This document shows, piece after piece, positions 33,961 through 41,105 of a stretch of 64,000 nt of DNA (positions are counted from its first letter, which is position 1; each line of letters begins with the position of its first letter). Source of the DNA: Agromyces sp. G08B096 (GTDB lineage Bacteria; Actinomycetota; Actinomycetes; Actinomycetales; Microbacteriaceae); contig NZ_CP158374.1 in the NCBI RefSeq assembly GCF_040267705.1, positions 3,472,001-3,536,000 on the forward strand, given 5' to 3'. Under the pieces are notes generated by a model. The model made no database searches and was not told the DNA's origin. It saw nothing but the letters and a program-made list of their open reading frames with translations. The position numbers were made by a program, and so were the translations under genes.

Positions 33961-34980
33961 TCAGCCGGCCGCGAGCAGCACGCCGCCGAGCGCCGTGCCG
34001 GCGACCACCAGAGTCGAGATCGCGCCGAGCGCGACGGGGCGGAGCCCCACCCGGCGGAGCACCGAGATCCGCACGTTCGCCCCGAGCGCGAACATCGCGG
34101 CGGCGAGCAGCACCGTCTGCACGATCCCCGCCGCGTGCACCGCCTCGACGGGAACGAGCCCGGACGAGCGCACGAGCATGAGGGCGATGAAGCCGACCAC
34201 GAACAGCGGCACGATCGGAGGCCGCGCGGCCGAGGCATCCGTTCGACGCAGCTCGCGCCGGCGCCGGAACGACACGATCGCGAGCACGGGGGCGAGCATG
34301 AGCACGCGCGCGAGCTTCACCACCACCGCGGCCGCGAGCGCGGCGCCGCCGAGCGCGGACCCCGCGGCGACGACCTGGGCGACCTCGTGGATCGACCCGC
34401 CCGCCCAGAGGCCGGCGTCGACCTCGGCGAGCCCGAGGGCGCCGGCGGCGAGCGGCACGAGCGGGATCATCAGCGTGCCGAACACCACCACGAGGGCGAG
34501 CGCGGTGACGACGTCCTCCTCCTCGGACTCGACGACGCCGTCGACGGCCGCGACGGCAGCGGCACCGCAGATCGAGAAGCCGCAGGCGATGAGCAGGCGC
34601 TGCGCGGGCGGCACGCCGAGCCAGCGCCCGGCGGCGAGGGTCGCGCCGATGCCGACGGCCACGATCGCGACCACGACGGCGATCATGCCGGGCCCGAGGG
34701 CGAGGATGTCGCCGAGCACGAGCTGGAGTCCGAGCAGCACGATGCCGATGCGGAGCACGCGCTTCGCGGCGACGGCGAGTCCGGGCTCGAGCGCGGCGGG
34801 CAACGGCAGCAGATTGCGGGCGAGCACGCCGAGCACGATCGCGACGAGCAGCGCGCTCACGGCCGGCAACACGAGGGTCGCCGCGAGCGATGCGCCGGCG
34901 GCGAGCGCGGCGACGGCGAGGCCGGGTGCGAGGGTCGCGGCCCGGCGACGCAGGGATGCCCCGGGCGCGGTGGTGCTCAT
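33961..34980 (-). CDS. YeiH-family putative sulfate/anion exporter
   Basis: 339 residues, about 9-10 membrane helices. Family landmarks: LGVLARNLLPLP, VLRIGIVLLGLQL, ACGFSICGAAAVAAV, AGGSIHEVAQVVAAG and MFALGANVRISVLRRVGLRP. YeiH/UPF0324 proteins are annotated as sulfate exporters, but biochemical evidence for the family is thin. ATG is 6 nt after GACGCT (reverse of 34987-34992), a leaderless arrangement. It is divergent from a LysR regulator, the classic arrangement for YeiH/YeiE pairs. Confidence 0.9.
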   Translation of the reverse strand: MSTTAPGASLRRRAATLAPGLAVAALAAGASLAATLVLPAVSALLVAIVLGVLARNLLPLPAALEPGLAVAAKRVLRIGIVLLGLQLVLGDILALGPGMIAVVVAIVAVGIGATLAAGRWLGVPPAQRLLIACGFSICGAAAVAAVDGVVESEEEDVVTALALVVVFGTLMIPLVPLAAGALGLAEVDAGLWAGGSIHEVAQVVAAGSALGGAALAAAVVVKLARVLMLAPVLAIVSFRRRRELRRTDASAARPPIVPLFVVGFIALMLVRSSGLVPVEAVHAAGIVQTVLLAAAMFALGANVRISVLRRVGLRPVALGAISTLVVAGTALGGVLLAAG

Positions 34981-34986
34981 CGTTCC

Positions 34987-35053
34987 AGCGTCTGCGGCGT
35001 CGGGCGCCCGCGGTAGCCGTCGGTTCGGCATCGAGGCATATCATTCGGATATG
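34987..35053. promoter_or_regulatory. Divergent yeiH/lysR promoter region with inverted repeat over the lysR start codon
   Basis: Minus -10 GACGCT (34987-34992) serves yeiH. On the plus strand TATCAT (35039-35044) lies 6 nt before the lysR ATG (35051). CATATC-ATTCG-GATATG (35037-35053) is a perfect inverted repeat that covers both this -10 and the ATG, so LysR binding there would block its own initiation. Confidence 0.5.
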
Positions 35054-35986
35054 ACTGACCCGCGGCATTCGCGCGCCGGCCGCGGGGCCTGGCCCGATCT
35101 CGCGGTGCTCGAGCTGCTCGTCGCCGTCTCCGAGCACGGCGGCCTCGGTGCTGCGGCCCGCGCCATCGGGATGGCGCAGCCGAACGCGAGCCGCGCGATG
35201 GCCAGGCTCGAACGCTCGCTCGGCCTCGAGCTGCTGGAGCGCCACCCGCGCGGTTCCCGCCTCACGCCTGAGGGGGCGACCGTCGCCGACTGGGCACGGC
35301 GCGTCCTCGACGAGGCGCGCGAGCTCATGACGGCGAGCACCGCGCTCCGAGCCGGGCGCGCGGCCTCGCTCGACGTCGCCGCGAGCATGACCGTCGCCGA
35401 GTACCTCGCGCCGGCGTGGCTCGCCGAGCTCCGCCGGGTGCGGGCGACCGAGGTGCGCCTGCGTGTGGCCAACTCGACCGAGGTCGTCGACCTCGTCTCG
35501 TCGGGCGCGTGCGAGGTCGGGTTCATCGAATCGCCCGACGTCGCGGGCGGCCTCCGCAGCGCCACGGTGGCGCACGACCGGCTCGTCGTGGTCGTCGCGC
35601 CGGGGCATCCGTGGGCGCGCCGGCGGCGCCCCGTGACCATCGCCGAGCTCGCCGCGACACCGCTCGTGGTCCGCGAGGCCGGGTCGGGCACCCGAACGAC
35701 GCTCGCGTACGCCCTCGCCGGCCACGAGGTGGTGCCGCCCACGCTCGAGCTCGGCAGCAACGCGGCCGTACGGGTCAGCGTGGAGTCGGGAGCCGGGCCG
35801 GCCGTGCTGAGCGAACTCGCGGTGGCGGGCTGGATCGACCGCGGTGAGCTGGTCGAAGTGCGCATCGACGGGCTCGACCTGCGGCGGAGCATCCGTGCGG
35901 TCTGGCGGCCGGGTGCGCAGCCGACGGATGCCGCGGCCGAGCTCGTCGCGATCGCCGCGCGCTCCCGCCACGCCCGCCCGGCCTGA
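35051..35986 (+). CDS. LysR-family transcriptional regulator
   Basis: 311 residues. N-terminal winged helix (LAVLELLVAVSEHGGLGAAARAIGMAQPNASRAMARLERSLG) followed by a periplasmic-binding-type effector domain (about 95-300) with TPLVVREAGSGTRTTLAYAL, the pattern of CysB/CbbR/YeiE-type co-inducer sites. Divergent transcription from the yeiH gene points to control of that exporter and of itself. Its message appears leaderless (TATCAT 6 nt before ATG). Confidence 0.92.
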   Translation: MTDPRHSRAGRGAWPDLAVLELLVAVSEHGGLGAAARAIGMAQPNASRAMARLERSLGLELLERHPRGSRLTPEGATVADWARRVLDEARELMTASTALRAGRAASLDVAASMTVAEYLAPAWLAELRRVRATEVRLRVANSTEVVDLVSSGACEVGFIESPDVAGGLRSATVAHDRLVVVVAPGHPWARRRRPVTIAELAATPLVVREAGSGTRTTLAYALAGHEVVPPTLELGSNAAVRVSVESGAGPAVLSELAVAGWIDRGELVEVRIDGLDLRRSIRAVWRPGAQPTDAAAELVAIAARSRHARPA

Positions 35987-35995
35987 GGCGCGCCG

Positions 35996-36115
35996 CTCCG
36001 CCTCCGCGCACGCACCCTCCGCCTCCGCGCGCTCGCGCGTGCTCGCACCCTCCCCCGCCGCGCCAGTTCGCGGCGACTGCGCCACCCCGCCCGCACTCCC
36101 GCCCCGCCTCCGCGC
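35996..36115. repeat. Pyrimidine-rich direct repeats between lysR and arsR
   Basis: CTCCGCCTCCGCGC occurs at 35996-36009 and 36017-36030 and with one mismatch at 36102-36115. The 227-bp gap is strongly C-biased on the plus strand and has no coding frame I can support; its right end carries the arsR promoter. Confidence 0.7.
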
Positions 36116-36177
36116 CGGCGACCGAAGGCGGGCGACCGACCGGCACGACGTGGAGCGCGGGCCCGCGCATCCGAACA

Positions 36178-36211
36178 TTGAACTTTTCGGTTCAGTGTTC
36201 TACACTGAACC
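36178..36211 (+). promoter_or_regulatory. Strong arsR-srpbcc promoter with 23-bp palindromic operator
   Basis: TTGAAC (36178-36183), 17 bp, TACACT (36201-36206), then 7 nt to ATG 36214. GGTTCAGTGT-TCT-ACACTGAACC (36189-36211) is a perfect inverted repeat with 10-bp arms over the spacer and -10. A further GGTTCAG follows inside the first codons (36216-36222). Self-repression by the ArsR-type protein is the obvious reading. Confidence 0.82.
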
Positions 36212-36213
36212 AC

Positions 36214-36636
36214 ATGGTTCAGCAACAGGCACTCGATCGGACGTTCGCCGCCCTGGCCGACGAGACGCGACGGGGCATCCTCATCCGCCTCGGCGACGGC
36301 CCGGCCACGATCAGCGAGCTCGCGCAGCCCACGGGCATGACGCTCACCGGCATCCGCAAGCACGTGGACGTGCTGGTCGACGCCGGGCTCGTCGCGACCG
36401 AGAAGGTCGGCCGCACCAGGCGGTGCCGCCTCGGCACCGAGCGATTGGACGACGCCATGGCCTGGATCGGCTTCTACCAGCGGCTCTGGGAGCGCCGCCT
36501 CGACGGCCTCGACGCGTACTTCACACTGCGCGCCGGCACCGGCCGACGCCCGGGTGACGAGTCCGGTCCGCAACGGACCGGCAACGCCGACGCCGACACC
36601 ACCGACACCGACACCACGAAGGGAACGGAATCATGA
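36214..36636 (+). CDS. ArsR/SmtB-family winged-helix regulator (SRPBCC-partner type)
   Basis: 140 residues. The HTH region is LDRTFAALADETRRGILIRLGDGPATISELAQPTGMTLTGIRKHVDVLVDAGLV. No metal-binding Cys is present, so this is the non-metal subgroup that accompanies AHSA1/SRPBCC genes. The C-terminus is an Asp/Thr-rich tail (about 112-140). ATG 36214 is preferred over an upstream start at 36178, which would lie inside the -35 element. It overlaps the SRPBCC gene as ATGA. Confidence 0.92.
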   Translation: MVQQQALDRTFAALADETRRGILIRLGDGPATISELAQPTGMTLTGIRKHVDVLVDAGLVATEKVGRTRRCRLGTERLDDAMAWIGFYQRLWERRLDGLDAYFTLRAGTGRRPGDESGPQRTGNADADTTDTDTTKGTES

Positions 36637-37094
36637 CCGACGCCACCGAGGAGGCCATCGGCCTCACCATGTCGCGGGTGCTGCCCGCGACGCCCGAGGA
36701 CGTCTTCGACGCGTACACCGACGCAGAACAGCAGAAGATCTGGTTCTCGATCCTCGACGAGGAGCCCGGGATCGTGGAGATCGAGGTCGACCTGCGGGTG
36801 GGCGGAGTACAGACCGCCGTCTGGGGCCCCGACCGCGACACCCTCTTCCGCGAGGTGCAGACCTTCCTCGAGATCGACCGGCCCAACCGGCTCGTCACGT
36901 CGTCCACGGGCACCGACCCGAGCGGCCAGGAGATGAGGACCCGCGTCGAGGTCACCTTCGAGCCGGTCGACGGCGGCACGCTGATGACCGTGCAGCAGAC
37001 CGGCTTCCCGACGCCCGAGGTGCGGGACTTCTTCCAGACCATGGCGTGGGTCGGCGCGTTCGACCGCATCCAGGCCTATCTCGAGCGCCGCTGA
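36633..37094 (+). CDS. SRPBCC (AHSA1/START) domain protein
   Basis: 153 residues, one START-like helix-grip domain: MSRVLPATPEDVFDAYTD at the N-terminus, FLEIDRPNRLVTSSTG in the middle, and GGTLMTVQQTGFPTPEVRDFFQTMAWVGAFDRIQAYLE at the end. This family binds hydrophobic ligands in a central cavity; the ligand here is unknown. The ATG overlaps the arsR stop (ATGA), so the two are made together and respond to the same operator. A strong hairpin follows 6 nt after the stop. Confidence 0.92.
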   Translation: MTDATEEAIGLTMSRVLPATPEDVFDAYTDAEQQKIWFSILDEEPGIVEIEVDLRVGGVQTAVWGPDRDTLFREVQTFLEIDRPNRLVTSSTGTDPSGQEMRTRVEVTFEPVDGGTLMTVQQTGFPTPEVRDFFQTMAWVGAFDRIQAYLERR

Positions 37095-37100
37095 CGCGCC

Positions 37101-37130
37101 GGTGCGGATCCGCCGTGCCGGATCCGCACC
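37101..37130. terminator. Intrinsic terminator after the arsR-SRPBCC operon
   Basis: GGTGCGGATCCG (37101-37112), loop CCGTGC, CGGATCCGCACC (37119-37130): a perfect 12-bp stem 6 nt after the SRPBCC stop. Confidence 0.85.
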
Positions 37131-37240
37131 CCGCTGTCAACGCCTCGACGGGATGCCTCGCCCCGGCGCAGCATCGAAGCACGGGCGGCCGTGAACCGGC
37201 GCGAGGACCCGAGCAGTCACGAGCACCACGGGAGGACGAG

Positions 37241-37432
37241 ATGAGCGACGGACCCATCGAGGAGGGCGCGACCGAGGCGTCGCGCGAAGAGCAGATCCGC
37301 GGCATCCTCAACCAGGTGCAGGAGGACGTGCGCATGGGGCATGCGCACGACGAGGAGGAGCTGCTGCGTCAGCGGCTCCACGAGGCCGGCATCTCGGTGC
37401 GGGAGGACGAGCTGCGGCTCTACCTGCAGTAG
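37241..37432 (+). CDS. Small acidic hypothetical protein
   Basis: 63 residues, highly charged and helical: about a third are Glu, Asp, Arg or Lys, with HDEEELLRQRLHEAGISVREDELRLYL at the end. GGGAGG lies 6 nt before the ATG, which supports translation. The C-terminal half looks like a short helix-turn-helix or coiled coil. No family recognised. It sits alone between a terminator and vanZ. Confidence 0.65.
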   Translation: MSDGPIEEGATEASREEQIRGILNQVQEDVRMGHAHDEEELLRQRLHEAGISVREDELRLYLQ

Positions 37433-37489
37433 CCCCTGCAGCCCCATTCGCATACGCTCACGCAACATCGGGCGCGCTTGGCTGGGCTC

Positions 37490-38101
37490 ATGCCAGCCAG
37501 CACTCCCCTGCACGAGGCCGACACCCGCACCGAGCCTGCGACCCGGGGCCGCGGGTTCGTGGCCGTCCTGTTCGCCGTCTACCTCGCGCTGCTCGTCTGG
37601 CTCGTGCTGTGGAAGCTCCAGCCGCCGTGGATCGGCACCGACGCCGACCGCGTCGTGAAGCTGGTGCCGTTCGTCGCGGCGGGCGGCGAGGGGGCGAGCA
37701 ATCCACGCGAGGTCCTCGCGAACCTGCTGCTGTTCGTGCCGTTCGGGCTCTACCTCGGGCTGCTCGCACCGCGATGGCCGTGGTGGCGCAGCACCGCGGT
37801 CCTCGCCGGCGTCAGCCTCGGCCTCGAGCTGGCCCAGTTCGTCCTCGCGGTGGGCAGCACCGATCTCACCGACGTCCTCGTCAACACCGCGGGCGGCGGC
37901 GTCGGGCTCGCGCTGCTCGCGCTCGCCCGCCGAGCGCTGCGGGGACATACGGCCGCCGTGCTCGGACCGGTCTGCGCGGTCGGGACGGCGGTGGCGGTAC
38001 TCGCCACGGTGCTGGTCGTCGCCTCCCCCGTCCGCTTCGGGCCGCCCGATCGCGGCGGCCTCCGCGACGCCGAGCCGGCGCCGCACTCACTGACGCCCTG
38101 A
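37490..38101 (+). CDS. VanZ-like membrane protein
   Basis: 203 residues with four to five membrane helices. The VanZ-like core is present: VVKLVPFVAAGG...NPREVLANLLLFVPFGLYLGLL, then GLELAQFVLAVGSTDLTDVLVNTAGGGVGLAL. In enterococci VanZ gives low-level teicoplanin resistance; the role of actinobacterial homologues is unknown. ATG 37490 is chosen; a TTG at 37478 would add four residues. TACGCT at 37453-37458 is a likely -10. The C-terminal 30 residues are Pro/Arg-rich and cytoplasmic or external. Confidence 0.85.
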   Translation: MPASTPLHEADTRTEPATRGRGFVAVLFAVYLALLVWLVLWKLQPPWIGTDADRVVKLVPFVAAGGEGASNPREVLANLLLFVPFGLYLGLLAPRWPWWRSTAVLAGVSLGLELAQFVLAVGSTDLTDVLVNTAGGGVGLALLALARRALRGHTAAVLGPVCAVGTAVAVLATVLVVASPVRFGPPDRGGLRDAEPAPHSLTP

Positions 38102-38188
38102 TCCGGCGGCGAGCACTCCGGCGCTGGACGGCGGGCGACGCCCGGCGGGGGTGGACCTCCCGTCGGCCGATGATGCGACGATGGCGTG

Positions 38189-39184
38189 ATGAACGCGAAG
38201 CGCATCCTCTTCATCGGCGGCACCGGCGTCATCAGCTCGGCGTGCGTCCGGCAGGCCGTCGCCGCAGGACACGAGGTCAGCGTGCTGAACCGCGGCACGA
38301 CCTCGACGCGGCCGCTGCCCGAGGGCGTCCGCTCGATCGCCGCCGACATCCGCGACCCCGAGGCGACGGATGCCGCGCTCGAGGCGGCAGGCAGTGACTT
38401 CGACGTCGTCGCCGAGTTCCTCGCCTTCACCACCGACCAGGTGCAGGCCGACCTCGACCGCTTCGAAGGCCGGGTGGGCCAGTACGTCTTCATCAGCTCG
38501 GCGTCGGCGTACCAGACGCCGCCCTCGCGGCTGCCCGTCACCGAGTCCACGCCGCTGCGGAACCCGGTCTGGCAGTACTCGCGCGACAAGATCGCGTGCG
38601 AAGACCTGCTCGTCGCGGCGTACCGCGATCGCGGCGTCCCGGCCACGATCGTCCGGCCGTCGCACACCTACGACGAGACCCTGCTGCCCACGCTCGGCCA
38701 CTGGACCGACATCGCCCGCATGCGGGCGGGCAAGCCCGTCGTGGTGCACGGCGACGGCACGAGCCTCTGGACCATCACGCACGCACGCGACTTCGCCGTC
38801 GCCTTCACGGGCCTGCTCGGCAACCCGATGGCGGTCGGCGAGGCGTTCCACATCACGGGCGACCACGCCCCGACCTGGAACCAGATCTACGGATGGCTCG
38901 GCGACGCCGCCGGCGTGGAGCCGGAGCTCGTGCACGTGGCATCCGAGACCATCGCCGCCGTGCATCCGGAGTGGGGCCCCGGCCTCATCGGCGACAAGGC
39001 GAACTCGATGGTGTTCGACAACGCGAAGGTGCGCGCGCTCGTGCCCGAGTTCCGCACGACGGTGCGGTTCGACGAGGGCGCGCGCGAGATCGTCGAGTGG
39101 TACGACGCGCACCCCGAGCAGCAGGTCGTCGACCCCGTCGCCGACGCCGCGTTCGAGCGGATCCTCGCGCTGCCGCGCGGCTGA
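38189..39184 (+). CDS. NAD-dependent epimerase/dehydratase (extended SDR, atypical)
   Basis: 331 residues. Rossmann motif ILFIGGTGVISSACVRQAVAAGHEVSVLNRG at the N-terminus (the usual GxxGxxG is GGTGVIS), YVFISSASAYQTP, and the active-site pair in WQYSRDKIACEDLL (Tyr-x3-Lys). The GGTG..I/SS variant and the ITHARDFAVAF segment match the plant CSP41-like/actinobacterial SDR group. Substrate unknown. It converges with the BadF kinase gene, with a 24-bp tandem duplication between them. Confidence 0.88.
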   Translation: MNAKRILFIGGTGVISSACVRQAVAAGHEVSVLNRGTTSTRPLPEGVRSIAADIRDPEATDAALEAAGSDFDVVAEFLAFTTDQVQADLDRFEGRVGQYVFISSASAYQTPPSRLPVTESTPLRNPVWQYSRDKIACEDLLVAAYRDRGVPATIVRPSHTYDETLLPTLGHWTDIARMRAGKPVVVHGDGTSLWTITHARDFAVAFTGLLGNPMAVGEAFHITGDHAPTWNQIYGWLGDAAGVEPELVHVASETIAAVHPEWGPGLIGDKANSMVFDNAKVRALVPEFRTTVRFDEGAREIVEWYDAHPEQQVVDPVADAAFERILALPRG

Positions 39185-39187
39185 GCG

Positions 39188-39232
39188 TCCGCTCACGCCG
39201 CGCGCGACACCTCCGCTCAGGCCGCGCGCGAC
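39188..39232. repeat. 21-bp direct repeat (period 24) across the end of the BadF-type kinase gene
   Basis: TCCGCTCACGCCGCGCGCGAC (39188-39208) and TCCGCTCAGGCCGCGCGCGAC (39212-39232) differ at one base. The second copy contains the kinase stop codon and last residues, so the first copy is a duplicate of the gene's 3' end. Confidence 0.85.
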
Positions 39233-40143
39233 TCCCCCGCTCGCAGCAGCCGACGGCTGAGCGCGCTCGCCTCGGTGACCTCGAGCAGCCTCGCCGCGCC
39301 GTCGAGCGGGTCCGACGTGCCCACGCGGATCGCCGCCCCGGGGAAGACCTGGCGCACGGCCGCCTCGAACCCGGCCGCCACGTGGGCCGACCGGAACACG
39401 CCGCCGACGGCGCGGACCTCCGGCGCGGCGGCCAGATCCTCGCCGACGCGGCGAAGCCCGGTCACCGCCGAGAGGGCGAGCTCGCGGGCGGCGCGGTGCA
39501 CGATCGCCGCCGCGACGCGGTCGTCGGCGGCGAGTGCGGTGACCGCGCGCGCGTACGCCGCGATGCGCTGCACCCGGTCGGGCGCGGCCTGCAGCTCGAT
39601 GTAGGCGCTCTCGAGGTCGTCGAAGTCGGCCCGGACGGCGTCGGTGAGCGCGGTCGCCGGTCCGCGACCGTCGACCTCTCGCATGACGGCCTCCAGGGCT
39701 TCACGCCCGATCCAGTAGCCGCTGCCGGCGTCGCCCATGAGGTTGCCCCACCCGTCGACGCGCGCCACGTCGCGGGCGCCGACCGCGAGGGTGACCACGC
39801 CGGTGCCCGCGGCGGTCACGACACCTCGCTCGTCGCCGAGCGCACCGAGGTAGGCCGTTACGGAGTCATGCGCGAGCGTGACCGATCGGGCGCCCAGCGC
39901 CCGGGCGGCGTCGAGCAGCGCTCCGGCGTCGGCGTCCCGGTCGGTGAGCCCCGAGACGCCGACGCCCACGGCCTCGGCGCGTACCCCGCGCGCGCCGGCG
40001 AGGGCCAGCACGTCGACGAGCTGGGGCAGCAACGGCAGGTCGGTGCGGATGCCCGGCGCGGCCCACTCCTCGGAGGTCCCGTCGACGAGGTGCCTGACCT
40101 TGATGCCGGTCTGGCCCGCGTCGATCGCGAGCACGGCGCTCAT
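39217..40143 (-). CDS. BadF/BadG/BcrA-type ATPase, N-acetylglucosamine-kinase-like sugar kinase
   Basis: 308 residues of the ASKHA fold: phosphate-1 loop VLAIDAGQTGIKVRHL (4-19), phosphate-2 TAAGTGVVTLAVG, and adenosine motif AVGGVFRSAHVAAGF. Members phosphorylate GlcNAc, glucosamine or other hexoses. In this operon a hexose released from mannan oligosaccharides, mannose for instance, is the likely substrate, but that is contextual. Its start overlaps the GH113 stop as ATGA. It is the last gene of the mannan operon. Confidence 0.85.
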   Translation of the reverse strand: MSAVLAIDAGQTGIKVRHLVDGTSEEWAAPGIRTDLPLLPQLVDVLALAGARGVRAEAVGVGVSGLTDRDADAGALLDAARALGARSVTLAHDSVTAYLGALGDERGVVTAAGTGVVTLAVGARDVARVDGWGNLMGDAGSGYWIGREALEAVMREVDGRGPATALTDAVRADFDDLESAYIELQAAPDRVQRIAAYARAVTALAADDRVAAAIVHRAARELALSAVTGLRRVGEDLAAAPEVRAVGGVFRSAHVAAGFEAAVRQVFPGAAIRVGTSDPLDGAARLLEVTEASALSRRLLRAGESRAA

Positions 40144-41105
40144 GCGGAGGTCCTCGCGCGGTACGTCGCGCGCAGGAACTCGCCCGCGGGCTTGCCGTAC
40201 GGGCAGTAGTCGTCGTTGCCTGGGGCATCCGCTGCGTCGTAGAGCGCGGCGGGCCAGTCCCACAGCATGACGCCGCCGACCCATGCTCGCTCGTCGCACG
40301 CCTCGAACATCTCGCGGTAGTACGCCAGCTGCGCCTCGCCCGACGGCTCGCCCGCGAGGGTCCAGTCGTTCGGCCGGGCCGGCGAGCCGACGCGCGAGGG
40401 GCAGCCGGCCTCCATGAAGAAGAAGGGCTTCGCGGATGCCGCGACGACGGGTTCGATGCGATCGAGCTCCGCCCGCCAGCGGTCGATCGGGTAGTACCCG
40501 CTCGAGCTGATGACGTCGACCGCGTCCCACCAGGTGAGGCGGTCCTCCTGGTATTTGTCGCAGTTGTACGTGATGGGTCCGGTGTACACCTCGCGCACGG
40601 CGCCGATGAGGGCGCGCCATTCCGCCTCGCGGGCGTCCGCGCGCACCATCTCGCAGCCGATGCAGAGCAGGTCGCAGCCCTCGGCCTCGGCCAGTCGGGC
40701 CGCGTGCAGGATGAACTCGCGGTACGACGCGAACCATTCCGCCCAGGTGGGCTCACCCGGGACGTCCTGGTCGAAGAACCCGATGTGGGCGCGCCAGGTG
40801 CCGTCGGCGACGTTCACGACGGGCTTCAGGCACACCTTGAGCCCGAGCGCCTTCGCCTCGCGGATGGCGGCGACGATCTCGGCGTCGGTCACGGTGGGCT
40901 CGTCGCGGAAGCGCACCTCGGTCGACTGCGCGGTGTCCTGGAGGGCGGCGTAGGCGAGCGCGGTCCAGTTCACGCCGTGCTCGGCCATGCGGCGCATCGA
41001 CTCGGATGCCTCGGGCTTGGCCCAGCTGCCCCGCACTCCGGTCCAGCCCCAGGTCATGCCCGCGACGTACGGGACGAGCCGAGACCCCGCCTCGACGGGC
41101 GTCAC
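40140..41105 (-). CDS. Glycoside hydrolase family 113-like (beta-mannanase/mannosidase)
   Basis: 321 residues, TIM barrel, no signal peptide. Family traits are the N-terminal AGMTWGWTGVRGSW, ESMRRMAEHGVNWTALAYAALQDT, the acid/base Glu in LLCIGCEMVRAD, and the nucleophile Glu in KPFFFMEAGCPS. GH113 enzymes act on beta-1,4-mannan. The absence of a secretion signal implies it trims imported manno-oligosaccharides. The start is GTG, whose GTGA overlaps the stop of the upstream GH2 gene; the stop overlaps the kinase start. Exo or endo mode cannot be told from sequence. Confidence 0.82.
   Translation of the reverse strand: MTPVEAGSRLVPYVAGMTWGWTGVRGSWAKPEASESMRRMAEHGVNWTALAYAALQDTAQSTEVRFRDEPTVTDAEIVAAIREAKALGLKVCLKPVVNVADGTWRAHIGFFDQDVPGEPTWAEWFASYREFILHAARLAEAEGCDLLCIGCEMVRADAREAEWRALIGAVREVYTGPITYNCDKYQEDRLTWWDAVDVISSSGYYPIDRWRAELDRIEPVVAASAKPFFFMEAGCPSRVGSPARPNDWTLAGEPSGEAQLAYYREMFEACDERAWVGGVMLWDWPAALYDAADAPGNDDYCPYGKPAGEFLRATYRARTSA

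Noticed and set aside
36178..36213. An upstream start for the ArsR-type gene that adds twelve residues
   Set aside because: It would begin inside the -35 element; promoter geometry puts transcription at or next to ATG 36214.
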